A stretch of 64,000 nucleotides of DNA from Serinus canaria (taxonomy: Eukaryota; Chordata; Aves; Passeriformes; Fringillidae): assembly GCF_022539315.1 (NCBI RefSeq), contig NC_066316.1, positions 25,595,245-25,659,244 of the forward strand, written 5' to 3'. The notes under the pieces are model-generated. The model worked only from the letters and a program-made list of their open reading frames with translations, was not told the DNA's origin and made no database searches. Positions 14,401-29,400 of this stretch are shown piece after piece (position 1 is the stretch's first letter; the number at the start of each line of letters is the position of its first letter). The translations under genes and the position numbers were made by a program.

Positions 14401-17400
14401 CTTATTTCATTGATATGAATGTTGCTTGTTATGTAACTGTATGGTTTTTCTGAAGGTGCAGCTGCAGGCAACATTAAGCAGGCATGAAATAGGGAGCAGT
14501 ACACTCCCAGAAGGAGTATCAACAGGGAAACAGAGAACAGTAACTTGCATATTAGAGCAGACTCAGCAATTTACATCCGAATTTCAAGACAGATCAATTT
14601 CATCAGGTTTGTGAGAAATCTCTGCAGAGGAAATATTTTTCTTTCACCACTAACTCAAACACGTCTGAATACCATCATTCTGTCTAGAAAAAAAGTCTGC
14701 TCTTGGTTCTTTTAGGACCAAGGACTGGTGTTTAAGGGTTGTAGAGCTAAAAGCAAGGTCAGTTAAAGACACTGCAGCAAAAAGTCTAAAAAGGCGCTTG
14801 GCTAGAAATAAGTGAAGAACTGTGTTCAGCTGGAGTCATTCATAAATGCCTGGCACAGTCTTAGTGACAGATTTTTCACTGTGTTTTACAGAAAGAACAA
14901 ATTCAGGTGTCAGGGATGCTTCTGCACATCTAGAGTTCAATCCTGTTCAACACGGTATCAGGCAAGGCTGTACATTACCATAAGGCACCCTCGACAAAAG
15001 CTTTCTCCTCTGGCATTTGTGGACACAGCAGTAAATTAATACAGATTCTGACACACATGCTTCAAGACTGCCCACAAGCCTCTCACTATGGAGAGCGGCA
15101 GGCCAGCTGAGATTCACTTGCAGAATGGAGCCCCCAGCTGCAGCAGGGGACATGGAAAGACTCCATGACAATCAACAGACCTGCAAGGCAGCTGCATTCA
15201 CTGAGACTTAATTCATCCCTTTTGGAGGAGAGTCTCAAAATATTCCTCATATCCCAGGAGTACCAAATCAAAGAGTCATTTCCTGTTCTGGTATCAGTCT
15301 CCTTTCTCCTTTGTTTTAAATACAAATATAAGCCTTGAGACCTGTAGTTCCTGGAAAATATTGTCTTTCGTTGAAACGAATGTACATCCACAGAGCTGCT
15401 CTCCAGTTCTTATAAATCTTTTTTCCCCAAAGGAACACTTGCTCTGCTTGAAGTAACTTAAAAAATGCTAGGCAGTATGGATAACAAAAAAAATTCTAAC
15501 AGACATCTGCTAATTCAAAAGAAGAAACTTCCTTACTTTTGGAGGACTTTTGTTTTGGATGATACATACATATCACTTAATGTTCGAATAATTTTCAGGC
15601 AAGCAGAGTTCTCTTGGGCTTGGCTCTTCATTTTTCAACCTAACATAAGGCTGCTGTTAAGTGGATTGTCCTCCATTAAATACAATGGCAGAAAGCAGGA
15701 CAGGCAACAAACACATCACCAACTTTTCCAAAATCAAGGCATATTGCTCTACTCTATTTGCCTCAGCCTTTAAAAGAAATTTTAAAACTGAAAATCAAAG
15801 AAAAATAGTGAGTCTACTGTAAACTGACTGCATGTTTTATATGTTGTCCATTATTCCCTGCTTTTTACTTTGCTTTTGCTACAAGAGAGTCCTGCATATT
15901 GACTGAGGTCAGACCAGTGGGGCTGTACCTGCTTGGATTACCTCCTTTCTCCTCCCAAACAGACTCATGGTAGTAAAAGGTCTATTTATTGGTTGTATTT
16001 TTTTAATAAACTGAATTACTCTGATGGTCAGACTTTCTCTTCACATTGACAAGAGAAAACTTACATCACCTTAGAACTTCCTGAACCAAGTTTCCATGGT
16101 ATAGAAGAACACCCCAAAGTAGGGGAATAAGGAAACAAGGAAACAAAATTTTCCAGATTATATAGGTGTACTGAGAAGGGTTTGCATTTTCTCTATAGGC
16201 AAAGCAGAAACAAAATAAGGAAACAAACTAAGTGTATATAAAACATATGGACAGGCAAGAAGATAAGCAGTAAGTTTCTTTTTTTCTTTTTGAGAAAACA
16301 ACTAAGTGTAAAGCAAAGTTGTGTGAGAACTCAAACTCCCCAAGCCAATTTGAAATCCCTCAGATTGCTAATATCTGAAAGCAAATAATGTAGCTTGGAG
16401 AGAGAGATCACCAAGAGAATCATGGCATGCAGTTTAACATCCCACTGGCACACACAATCAACACCACCACATGTCAAATACCACTACTGTAACTGTGCTG
16501 GTACACACATGCAGCAGCCTCACCCAGCACCCTGTAGCAGAGACCAAGCCTCAGCTCTGTTGGGAAGATTTTCTGAGGGGGCACACAGTGAAACTGATCA
16601 GCCAGCCAGTCTGTACTAAAAGCACCAAAACTGTTTCCAGTATCAAGTAAAGGAGAAACAGATCTGCACCTCAAACTGGCTGAGGTGGGGCCAAAGGGGA
16701 GCACTGGTTACTTAACCTAGCATTGGTGTGAAAATACAGGTACTTCAAATTGAAACTCTGACTGGTCTCTCATATTAAAAAAACCCCAACAACAAAAAAA
16801 CCCACCAAGTCAAGTAGAAATTTTAGTTTGTCTTATTAAAACATGGATGGAATATAAACACTGTATACCACAAAGAAACATAACCAGGACTTGAAATCAG
16901 TAGCTAAGCATGTAATGGAAATTCCAATGATCTTGCCCAGACCTCAGGACAATTGTGTTCATTTACTTCTTCTAGGAAACGATAAAGTTACAAGGGAAAA
17001 GAAAAAAGCCAGAGTGCATATCACCCTGTGATGCATTGTCAGGTAGTCTTCCAAATGTCACAATAACCAACTCCATGACAGGTAATAGAAGTTTCCAAGA
17101 AAATGTCCTGGCTAAAGCAAAAAGTCTGGCATACATTATCATAAAGGACCAGAAAAGGGGAGTGAAATGGAAGAACTCTACACTCCTACTTTTCTCAAGA
17201 GCTTTTAAGAGCTGTTCAGGAAACTAAGATGCCAGAAATGAAGAAAAATGCAGCAAGCATTATATGCCTGTATCATTTTTCAATGCCTAAGCACCATCTC
17301 TAACCATAAGTATTGTAGTTCAAGTCACAGACATCATGTAACTGTCATAATCGTGCCTACACCAAACTTAAATAAAATCCACATGAAAGCAAGGATCTGC

Positions 17401-20400
17401 CTGCACAGCTCAACTTCAGGGTCAATGCCAAAATTGGTTAAAACTTGTATTAAAAACACAGTAAGTTGTTCATCCTCTACCTGGAAAGCATTTCTGTAAG
17501 TTGCACGAAGCCAGCATATGCCAATTCAAATGCACCCCTGTGCCTTGATTGCAGCAGATGATGTTTAAAGTAATCACCAATATTTTTAACCTAAAAAAGA
17601 AAGAAAAAATTACTAAGCCATTTGAAATTACATACACATAATTTATTTAGATATGCAAAATATTTTGCAGTTCAAAGCAAAAATCCTCCCCCTGGTTGGA
17701 AGGGTCACTAGAACAAGCAAAAAGCAACTAGAAGACCTATATTAAACATCCACTTACTTTATTGATAACAAATATTATACTTATTTTTTTAGGTTAAGGG
17801 GGTAGTTTTGTGTTCTTTCAAAAAGTCAAAAAATATAAAGGACACGAAATTGGTTATTTGTCTGTGATGGACATACTCAGATTTTAAGAGAAGAAAGGGA
17901 CAACTCTGATTTTCAGGGGAAACAAATGCCCATTACTTCATGTTTGTCTACACTCTTGCCAAAACCCCAAAAAAACCCACCAATTAAGCATGACAGGAGA
18001 AAAAAAAAATCTTAAATATTTTTAAGATATGAAATTCAAATTCTAAAAATTGTACCAAAGGTAAACAAATCTACATTAGATTAGGTAATACATATATAAA
18101 TACAAATTTCTAATGTTCCAGAATTCTGCATCATTGCTGTTGACTATTAGAAACAATTTTAAAATGAAGATGATGCTGGAATGTGAGCTGTTTTTAAAAG
18201 CATTAAAATTATAAATGTGATATCTAAACTTCCACTTATAGTTTATTTTCTAGAACTCTATTACAACACAGTTTTTAAATCTGTTTGGAAGTTTACAGAT
18301 CCACACAATCTCATTTCACGAAGGATAGGTTGTCTTCTTTGTTGGGTTTTTTTTTTTTAATTCTCATTAACTTTTAAGGTCTAAATCTAACTTCCCACTT
18401 AATCTGTTTACAATGCATAGCACATACTTAATGCCCTTATGCAAAATTTACTTCAGGAGTTTTTCCTGGAAGTTCTCCAGTAAAAGTTTCTTTAAACCTT
18501 TATATAAAAATATGCATAAAATCACATCCAGTTGCTTATAAAATTCTGCTTGTTCTGTTACTTATACAATTGCTCTCACAGTTTAATAGCCTGACAAGTA
18601 ATTTAGTTGTCAGGGAAATTAATGTCATATCTACCTTTATGGTTTTTCAACCTCCTGTTAAGTAATGAGATTGCAATAATTAAAAAACAATAAATCTGAG
18701 ACCATCTACATATTATTTCCTGCAGCTAAAACTTACCTAATTTGAAACACACAATAACTGGAGATATGGAGATATCTAAAAAAGTTATTTCTGAGTAGAT
18801 TTTAAGGTGGCTTATGTAGCCACAGGGTTTCATTTCAGCTTTCTAGTCCAAAAAAGAAGTGCCCTTTATTCACAAGGAACTGACCCACAGACAGGGCAAT
18901 TCTCCAGGTGTGTAAACAAAACCAAATCAAGAAATCCATACACATGTAAATCAATCTCCCAGCCTGTCCCAGCACCACACTTACACTTCTAGAATTCATA
19001 TGATTTGGTTTTTTTTTTTTGGTCACATAACTTCCAACTTTACTATTTATACTTCTCAGTTTCTTTCAACAGGCACGCTGACTAGAAGCTTGCAACAAAC
19101 TGAACTCACAGACTAGAAGAAGCAGTACCATAACTCAGTTCTTGGTCAGAAATTTAGAATATAACAGGTGAACCTTACTAGTTCAACAATCAACAATGTG
19201 CAGGGCCACACTTGCTGCTGAGGGCAACAATCTGGTATTCAAGATATAAATTCTCTCCAAGATGTTCCAAAAGATTAGTACAAGCCATGGGACAACTCAG
19301 TCTTTACTTTTTCTGCCTGTCTCTTTTCACTGTAGCACACAGCTCTGGCAAGCTTATCTCCTAAAATTGTCTTAAAACTTCCCAGGTGAGATAAACAGGA
19401 GTTTGAGGAAGAGCTAAATGTTCCTCCAGACTTGGAGCATTCATGATTTGCATGTCATATGACAAAAAAAAAAACAAAACCACCACACAGAATATTTATT
19501 AGATGTCATTCTGGTGGTTACATTATACTATTTCTATTCATTTCTTTAACAGGCACAGTTCTGAGCCTGCCATCTCTGGACTTTTAGGATCAGATGGAAA
19601 ATGAAAAGTATGCATTTGGATAGAGAGATTCCTCCAGCATTTGGATAGAGAGATTCCTCCAGCTATACTCTGCACTTCCTATGTCTATTATTTCTTAAGG
19701 CAAGGCCACCATGTAAAATAGCTGATGTTTGGAAGACTGCTACATAAACCCAATCTCCTACTCAAATGACAAGGAGATTGCAAACCTGATGTTGTCCCAA
19801 CTTCCTACAAACAACAATAAAGCATCATGCAGCAGCTGCCTCCCTGCCTAACTCTTCCCCACAGGTACACAGCACAACAGGAGGCCTTACTGCTGCAAAG
19901 AGTAGCTTCCCAGCACCACACTGCATGCCAGGAAGCAGCTCTGCTGTGCCATTTCCTAATGCACACCAGCACTGTAGGACACTGTATTCCCATCTGCCTG
20001 CCCAATTAAAAAAGCAGGTACAATCAATTAGAAGACTGAGAGCAAACTCAAAACTCCCTGTAACCTTTGGGGTGAGTAGGCAATGACAGCATTGACCCCT
20101 AAGGCACAATTCCATACAGTTACTGACCTGGTTGTGGAGCATGGTATAACGAGGAAGATTTGCAACAGCATGGCACATGGTGGCCAAGAGGTGCTACCAG
20201 ATTTTTCTCAACAATTACTTAGCCTGTCTCAAGGCAAGTTGACCAGGGTTTCTCTCAAAGTTTTCCTTCTCTGTATTCTTAAATCTCTTCCAATAGCTCC
20301 AAAATTAAGAAAAAGAATGGGCAACTTGAAAGAAAAGTTCTACACACATCAGCCTACAAAATCCAATTTGCTAATTTGTCAACACTGATAAGTGTTTAAT

Positions 20401-23400
20401 AAGTCTGAAGCCCTAGCAGTTATGATATTGACTTTTTGTGTCATTTCTGATGAAACCCTCCTTTTTTTGTACACAAGAGAGTAATGACCCAAAGTTACAA
20501 AAAGCACAGAGAAAATGCCCACAATTTTCTTTGTATATTTCCTTGCAAGCCTGAGGAAAATCAGGCTTTCACACTGACTTCTCATCCATTAGCATTCTTC
20601 TGCTTTACAGAAGACATCTGAAGCACTAACAAGCTGAAGAGGTATCAATAGGAAAGAAGGTATCTTTATAGAATCACAGAAAATCCTGAGCTCGAGGGGA
20701 CCCACTAGGATCATGGAAGTCCAACTTCTTCTTAATAATGCATTATTTCTGAAAGAGCACCTATCAATGTCTGCTTTCCAAAAACAGAGATGCTGCAGCT
20801 AGACCTGACTCATTTTTAAACAATTCCTCTGTGACTTGGTGCAGATTAAGGAACATAATGGTGGAAATGCATATCTGTTCTCTCATCTGCCCTCCAGACC
20901 CCAGCAACAATGCAGGCACAGCTGTTAACCAGATGAAAACATGAGAACTGGAGACAATGCAAGAATAAAGACACCAACACTATTTCCATGGCACCACAAC
21001 ATTAGATAAGAAATAAAATCTGGAGTACATAATACTCCAGATTTTAAAATGTTGTATTTTAAAATGTAAAGTCCTAACACATATGGGAAAACAAGTAACT
21101 GTTTTCTGTTGGAAAGAAAAAGAGATTAAAAAATAGTTAGTCTTTCATATTTCAATCTTCTATGCAAACTGGTTTTGTTGAAACATATGTAAATGAAAAG
21201 ATCATCAATTAAAACAGAAATTTAATAAACACAAAATATTTCCCAAATAAATGCCTGTGGTAATCTAATTTCTTGCAAACACTGAACTCAACGTTCTGCA
21301 AGAGATCCAGATGGCATATTAACATTTCTGATCTCTCATATTAAAAAAATCAGAGGAAAAAGATAGAAACATACTACATACAAATTATTCATAACAATGC
21401 ATAGAAGGAAGACAAGACTAGGACTAGTCAGCACGTTTGACTTTGAGAACTCTTGACTCTGATGCTATTTAAAGAAGGGCTTTAAGCAGAATCCCAATAT
21501 GTAGAGCTCAAAATGAGACAAAAGAGACTTTGAATAGGAAGTCAGTTTTGAAGAATTTTAGCAATTTGATTAGTGACTAATATATCCTGAGAGAGACAAC
21601 AGGGAGGGTGGCAGGCAGGCATTGGTATCCCTAAACACATCACACATCTCATAAATAACCCAATACAATTAGGATTAATGAGTTTTTTAGTAATGTATAA
21701 TAACTTCTTCATTTATCTGTTTTTACAGATACCACTGGATCTGAATACCACTGGATCAAAACAGGACTGATAACCAAATACAGCAAAGAAAACCCTTACA
21801 CTATGGCAATTTAAAGAAATTGAAAATGCACTTTTTCCAAAAAGAACACAGATTTAAAGAAAAAAATTTATGAAAACTGCCTTTGCCTCACCACCACCCA
21901 AGAAGAAATTGCAGGTTTTATTACAAAAATTATTTCCCTACCTGTTCTACAGTAATCAACCCCTCTGAAGGTTCAGATGTAGTCTGTGAAGGTAAAAGTT
22001 TACACAGTGTCCCTAAGAGCAGAGATACTTCCTTCATGCTTCTCCAGCAACACACAAGAACCATTTGAGCTGTGACGTCACACACTTGCCTGTCTTTACC
22101 TTAAAAACAAAAACACAACAAATGCAATAGTGTAACTCAGATCCAGGTGTGCAATTTAAACTTCACTTAGCCTGTCCTACAAAACACAATTAACTGTGAA
22201 AAAATTTCTAAAGTTGCCTGCCCAAAAGATAATTTAATCTTCTTGACCCTAATCGCCTGCTCAGCAGTTGCTTTACTTTCTTGCACTTGGAAAAGGCAGC
22301 AGTATAAGCATTTTACCAGAGAAGTGCTATTATAAAAAGAGTAGAGGTCTATCGGCTACAACTGCTATTTACTCGCATCCCGAGGCACGGAAGCAGGTAC
22401 ACCTCCGTAGGCAGGCACTCATTCCGCATCCATCGCTCCCCGACCGGCTCCAGGCGCCTCCCGAAGGAAGAAGCGTTGGTGACGCGCCGCCGCCACCTGG
22501 TGGCCACTGCGGCACTTGCACGTGTTTACCCCTTCTCGTGAAAAGAAACATGCGGCCCCACACATTTCAAACATACGAAAAAGCAACCGGGGAAAGGAAG
22601 TTCAAAAATTTGCATAAACTGTTAAATTTTAAAATGTATGGATAGTCTATACATTTATTCTAGCCCACACTAAAGATGCCAAAGTTTACAATTTCTTTAT
22701 CGCTGTAAGGTTCAGTTTCATAGCTGCTATTCATTAAAACAGACAAATACTACCTAACTTTTTACCACTAGAATCTTTCAAGCTGAAGTTTCTGCTTATG
22801 TAATTTCATGCAGCAAGTTGTATTGCATGAACATAGTCTCCACGAGCCTCATATACACTGGAGGGGAAAATCACAGTAGCACTTCTCAACAAGAAATACA
22901 TTAGCATTGCTTGATAGAAAAGGTGTTCAGGATTACCTGCCAGCACAGTTAAGGCAACAGAGTCTAGGCCAATAGCAAAATAACTAATTTTCACTTGTGT
23001 CTTAAGAGAGATTAACCCCAATCTTCCAGAAGTGAATTAGTCTTGAAAGCCACGACCATGGATAACTAGCTTCTGACAGGTGAGAACTGAAACGTTACAC
23101 AAGCAAGTAATTTCCAACTGATCATCCACATAAAATGAATCCTCTATTAAAAAAAAATACCTTGATTTAATTACTTATACAGCCTTGGATTTACCTCTCA
23201 TTTCCAAGCAAGTATTTTTCGTTGGCCTCTGGTCAGCCAGGTTTTCAGATTCTTCTTTGCAGTGTTCTTTCAGAATTTTTGCTTGCATAAAATAATCATT
23301 TGTGTCCTGTGGTTGTATCTCATGCAGAATCATCTGCAGGCGATCTGCACTTTCTGCACATTAAACAAGAGGGATATTTAAGATAGTTTTGTCTTCTACT

Positions 23401-26400
23401 TCTATTTCTTTATACTGATGTAATTAATTTTGGGTGTATAAGTACAGAAGAAAGCTATAAGCATTAAAAAAGAAAAACCACAAGGTTCTGTGGCGATTAG
23501 AGTGATCAAGGAAAAAAAAACCCTGAATTTACAGCCCCGTTTTGAAAGAGATGCAACAATACACTCTGCAAATGTTTGTGGATTTTTTAGTGAAGAAGTC
23601 AAGAAAACTTAATCAGAAATTAAAAGAGCGACCAAAAGTTATAACATAAGATGAGAAGCTGAAAGGGAGGGGTGCTTGGTCTAGTTCTGAATGACTGCAA
23701 GATAAAGAGATCTTCAGGAGCATCAGATTAGAAAATAATTCTTTTGGGATTCTGTTTGGCTCTTTACCTGGATCACTGTCCATTGGAATAAGACCCTCTG
23801 GTGATGAGCTCTGTACTACTGGTGATACCACGGCAGAGAGGCTGTATGACATCAGAATGAGCCTGGTCACTATTTCCTTCCATTCAGACACCAGTGTCAA
23901 GTTACTTAAAGGAAAAAAAAGTCAGAATCACAACCAAAACACAACATGGATTAAAAACAATTTTATATTTAAAAGAAAGAACCAAAATTACAAACACTTC
24001 TGCAACAATATTTATAAAAACTATAAATAGGGTAGAGATTGAAAGATTTAGGCTGAGTTTCCCACATACAAAGGAAGTATCAAACACTGCAGCAGCCAGC
24101 AAGAGTTCTAAAAGCCACAGGTACTGGATTTCCTTATAAATAATATTGCATGATTTTCTATTCTCCTTAACAGCTCCTCCACTGCACTTAAACATGGAGT
24201 TACAGCTTTCCATTTAGTATGTTTTCCTTAAAATATGGAGTTACAACTTATTTAGAATGTTTCACTTACTTGAAGGGTAATTGCTGCAAAGCCCCAGTTA
24301 TACAGTGCACTCTCCCATACATGGGGAATGATGCTGCTGCTTGAAGCAGAGACTTCTTGGCTTGGAATATTTCTTCTTCAACATTCACCAACAAAAGCTT
24401 GATAACTAAAATATTTTAAAGCACAGATTTACACTGAACATTCATATACTGATTTTCTAAGAAACAAGTCTGCTTTAAGAAACAGAAATAAAACCTGTGT
24501 ACACAACAATTCAATGGAATTTGCACAGCAATTTCCATTATTATACTCATCCCTCTTTTGTCATTGAAATATATGTTACCATTGATTTTCAGTGACCTAA
24601 ACTCCAGCAATATTTGTTATAGTCAATTTAATCTGTCTCTCTGAACCACAAGCCACATCCTATGCTCAGGGACAATCCCACAGCTCATGATGAAGTCACA
24701 AGGAGTTACCTACTCCCTACTGCAAGTCAGACTTCACACCCTTAACAGCCACATTAATACAATGATGAGTACAGCAGAATATTAAAGATACAAAGTTCAC
24801 GATTATACATTTGAACTTCATGTTTTCCACTGAACAACCTGACCAATTTAAGGATACATGTGCCTATTTTAATTCTGTTTATAGCTTGTGACATCTCAGT
24901 GCCAGAATCAGAACAAATTACAGATCCTAACAAGGATCCCTGGATCACCACCAGCAGCAGATGCCCCAGAGCAATGAGACATGAGTTTACCCACACATTT
25001 CCTTCACTCATGGCAACAACCATGTCTCAAAATTGTTATTTCACTGCATATCAAGAAAGGATTAACAAGCATCTAAGAATGGAACAAGAAAGTATAGAAT
25101 AGTGAGTTTACTGTAAATTATGTAAAATGTTTTATTACAAATAATGAACGTAAGTATTTTAGTTCCACTGAAGATTACTTAAGATAGAGAAAGCTTGGTT
25201 AACAAATATGCCAAATCTGCCAGATCTAGAGCCCTGTCATCTTGCATCAAGGGGCACTAAACCAAACAAAAATATTCTGTAAGTCAATAAAGCCTCATTT
25301 CTGTGGATGTGTATTCACAGGACTGCAAATCACACAGAAAAACTGGGCCAGGTGAAGAGCTCCAAGGGGCAGCGTTGCAAACATCAAGTACTGAAACAAA
25401 GACAGACCAACAACAGCTGCCTTCCCCCAGGGAGTGAGCTCATAGGGGAAGCAGAGGGCTCTTCCCTGCACTTTCTGCACTCAACTTCACCCGGCTCACT
25501 GCTTGGGTCTCCACAGCACTTTCAAATGTCACTGGTCAAAATAATGACAAAAGCCATTTTAACAAGAATATTCAACAGCCTCAACACAAACAGGACTAGA
25601 TGGAGATCTTACTTAAGAACATGGCTTCTTAATAGCAAAATACAATATATTTAAAATACAACATATTTAAAATGTTAGAAGTAAGCCTCTTTTACTAAGC
25701 CTCCTACCAAAAGCCTTATTGAAAAGCAGCAACCTTTCAACAAATATAAAAAAAACCTTTCCCCCAAAATCTTACCTGCCAAAGTGTTCTTCTCCACTGT
25801 ACTCACTGATGTGTTTTCATCCAGCTGGGAGTTATGCTCAAGCCATTTTCCTAAACAAATGTGCTGCAGTTCTTTGTGATATACTAAAAAGTTCAACAAA
25901 TATGAAGCAGTGACACAATCATATGGCTTGGTGCTTGTGCTAAGATCAATTGCTGCTTGGAACAGAAGATCTAGATTTTCAGAACCCTGAAAAAAAAAAA
26001 CCAAAGCAGTAATATTGCTCATTTAATTGAGCTTCCAGATTGATTTCATTAAGCTTCTTACCACCCTGGAATCTGAGAACCTGCTTTTAATTAAGTTGGC
26101 AGGTACGTATTTCTTAAGAAACACTTGTTTTGTGCACTGATGACCTTACACTCAAAACATGCATGTGCACGTATTGAGCAAGGATACAATTACATAGACA
26201 TTGAGGATGGGGACAGCCATTTATAAAGCAGTGTTTAATTACACTGCACCTCACAGGAATATTTTTTTTTTCAAATTAATGTGTTTTATCTGCTAATGGA
26301 CATTAAAGAGAAGCACAGTTTACTTGGTAGCAGTATTTGTTCACCTGTACTAATGAATTTTAAAATGAATCGATACTGATTTGTCTGTGATAACTTGATG

Positions 26401-29400
26401 AAAATTTAAAGGGCAAAATTTGTGAGAAAACAAAGAAACCAATCATATAATGAAACCTGAGACCAATCAGAAAGGAAAGGAAACAGGGAGCCGAATTTCC
26501 TAAAGTACAAGAGTAACCAAGTCAAAATGCCTCAATCATCTAGAAAGAGGAATCAGAGCTAAGCCAAGAGCTTGCATTAACTGTTTCTCTGATAGTTCAG
26601 CCACACCCAAAGAACTTCCCAAATTCCTTCAACCTTTAGTGAAACAAGCCTCCTTAGGTAAGGGCAGAAGCTGTATAAATTATACAGAAGGTGTTAGTGA
26701 TGAACACTGCTGCAAGCAACTTGGACTGGCTTCTAAGGTTCAGGATTCCTGCTCTGTACTAACACAAGCACCTGGTGTACTACAGAACATTCATGTTCCA
26801 CAAAATTACTCCCTCTAAAGTCTTCCAAGTTCATACCTGTAAATTCAACGCAACATCACGTAGTTTCATCAGAAGTCTAAATGCCAGAATTTTTACTTCC
26901 TCAAAAGTACTGGCAAAACACTGGATCAGAGTTTGGACACGAGCAGAATCCATCTCCTGATCCAACTGGAAAACTTGTGCCTGGCCTGTTCAAAGAAATT
27001 CATGCCTTAGATAGTTGTGCTGTAACTCTTTCCAGAATAAGCACTCTCTTCCCATTCTGCTTTGCTATACTAGAAGAAGCACTAAATTTTAGCCAAATTA
27101 TTATTATTTCTCTTAATAGGCTTTAAAATACCACATTTACCATTGTTAGGAATAAAAAAAGCTTGCCTTATTTTTTAAAATCACTCTTAGTAATACAGAA
27201 AATAACTTACTACCAAAAACAGAATCCCATTTACTCTCCTTCAATTCAGCATTAAAAAAATCTTTATTTAGTTTTGCTTAAAAACTCTTTTCCTGTAAGT
27301 ATGTAATATTAGAAAATAATTCCTTTCAAAAAAGAGGTTGAAAGCTTCAGTATGTTTTGGCACTTGGTGTTTTGAGTTATTTTGTCATAGGAATAATCTC
27401 TTCAAATGTAAGCCATTACAATTTCTTTTGATTTTAATTTAGATATAAATGAGTTGTGAATTCTGGTGACTTGACTTAATGCTGCAAAGAAGGCAGAAAT
27501 TTTAGGATGTAAACAACTGCAACATAATTCAGCACAGAATACAACAGCTGAATTGCCTTTATAGAAGTAAAGTCCAATTTATAAAATCCTCAGCTGCTAT
27601 TATAAAAAACTGAGGATAATTTTCTATTTTTAAAAAAGCAGTAATAATATACTATATACTCATAATAATAACATTAATGTGCTCATTTATCAAGGGGTTT
27701 TGAGAAATTATTCAGCAAGATGGCAATTTAATTCCCTCTCAAAATCAACTTTAATATTAGACAGCTCATTTCTTTAAAGAAAAGGTTACAGTTTAGGACA
27801 AACATATTTTTATGTTGACCATATGATCCAGAGACAAGATTTAGCAGGAACATCAATACCCCAAAGCTCTAAATACTTATTAAGACTGCCATAAAATCAC
27901 AAAGAAAATTTAAAGTAACACCAGCACATCATCATTAACTGCACAATAAAACTGGTTTATATTTAGCATAGTATCAGAAGGATATACAATATTTTTCAGT
28001 CAAGAGTTTTTGTGAATTCAGCATTTTGAACTATCAAGATATATGTTAAAGGAAAAAGAAGTGATGCTACCAAATACACTGACACTTGTCCAGATGTTTT
28101 CCTCATAATAAAAAAATAAGCCTTCCTAAAAAACAGGCTATGCAATAAAATCCAAATTTATAGAGGACACCAAACAGGCAATTATTAGCATTTACTTCAA
28201 TATTCCTTTTTCCAAAAAAACTTACCATCCTCCCTTGAGGTAAAACAAAAGCAATCCAGGAAATGCCATAGAAATAAAGGAATACCCTTTTACTCTGACA
28301 GAAACTGACTAGCTGGCATAAAAGACACTTCAATACCTTCCATTCCTACAGTATATTAAAGTCCATAAATTAGACTTCTTACCTTTTGGAACAGAAAATA
28401 TTTCTGCTATTGATTCCAAAATACTTAGTGCACAAAACCTGGTTGGGTGTGATGAACCAGGAAACAGTACCTCAAAAAGTCTGGCACATACAGATGACAT
28501 GAAATCCTGGGAAAAAAAAATTGCAGGAAAAAAATTAACTGTTTACTTGCAGCCCTACAAAGAAAAGCCTAAGTAACTGAACTCAGAATATTCTGCTTTA
28601 CCCCAAAAATTATGACTTTAGAGTTAATTTTAGAAAAACAGGAAGCCAACATCCACCGTGCAGAGTTTCTTGTTTCGTAAAGTACAGTGAAGGCTGGACA
28701 ATCATTTGGGTTTTTAAATACAACAGTTTCCTTTCCTCAGGCCCACAAAAAGACACCCATTGTATCTAATCCTGAAAATTAGCTGACCAAGAAAAGCAGA
28801 ACTCAAGGAACAGATTGGCACAAAAATACTGATGATGTGAGCCTTTAAATAGGATAAAAAGGACAAATACAAAAGAAGTCTTCATGTTGAAGCTCTTGTC
28901 ATTCATTCCCTCACTCACTGATTATTCTGGAGACCTAGAAAAAGACTGAAGCTCAACTGATCTCTATTTTAAGTCCCAGTAACACACATCATTTAAAGCT
29001 CACTACTAAATGGCCAACAGATGACAAGACATTTGCCCAATTTGTTTTTTTTTTTTTTGGATTGAGGGTACATCTCCAGCTGTTCCTCCATTACTGCTGT
29101 ATCCACACACATCACAGAGCAATCCCTCATAAAATATCCTTTATTGGCTTCAAACAAAATTTACCTTAAAGGCACCCTCCAAATACCAATGGGCATTCAG
29201 TTCATCAACAACAGCATATTTAGTCAAAATAAACTTGCACAAGTGCATCAGAGAGGACAAGCTCCCCAGCTCTGTTTGGATCTACAGGTTTTTTTCCTTC
29301 TGCACTGCATTATTGCCTAACACACACACACAGAGTGCCTAACTTATCCAGTGGTGTTCAGGAACAATGAACTCTCAGAAATGCTATCCCACCTTTATTA

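Larger units (their letters stand above)
10296..17480 (-). other. THADA: THADA intron between coding exons 20 and 21 (largest, 7.2 kb)
   Basis: Holds the 19-bp hairpin at 13,230, both copies of the unclassified repeat and a pair of overlapping small palindromes at 14,161-14,199. No gene was recognised on either strand. Confidence 0.75.
17591..21941 (-). other. THADA: THADA intron between coding exons 19 and 20
   Basis: Holds the 25-bp tandem duplication, a degraded CR1 and the 14-bp hairpin. The open frames around 19,800-20,190 resemble no protein known to me. Confidence 0.75.

Noticed and set aside
19825..20187. 120-codon minus-strand open frame, cysteine-rich
   Set aside because: It lies in a THADA intron, lacks similarity to any protein that I know, and has no coding-like continuation or repeat protein signature.
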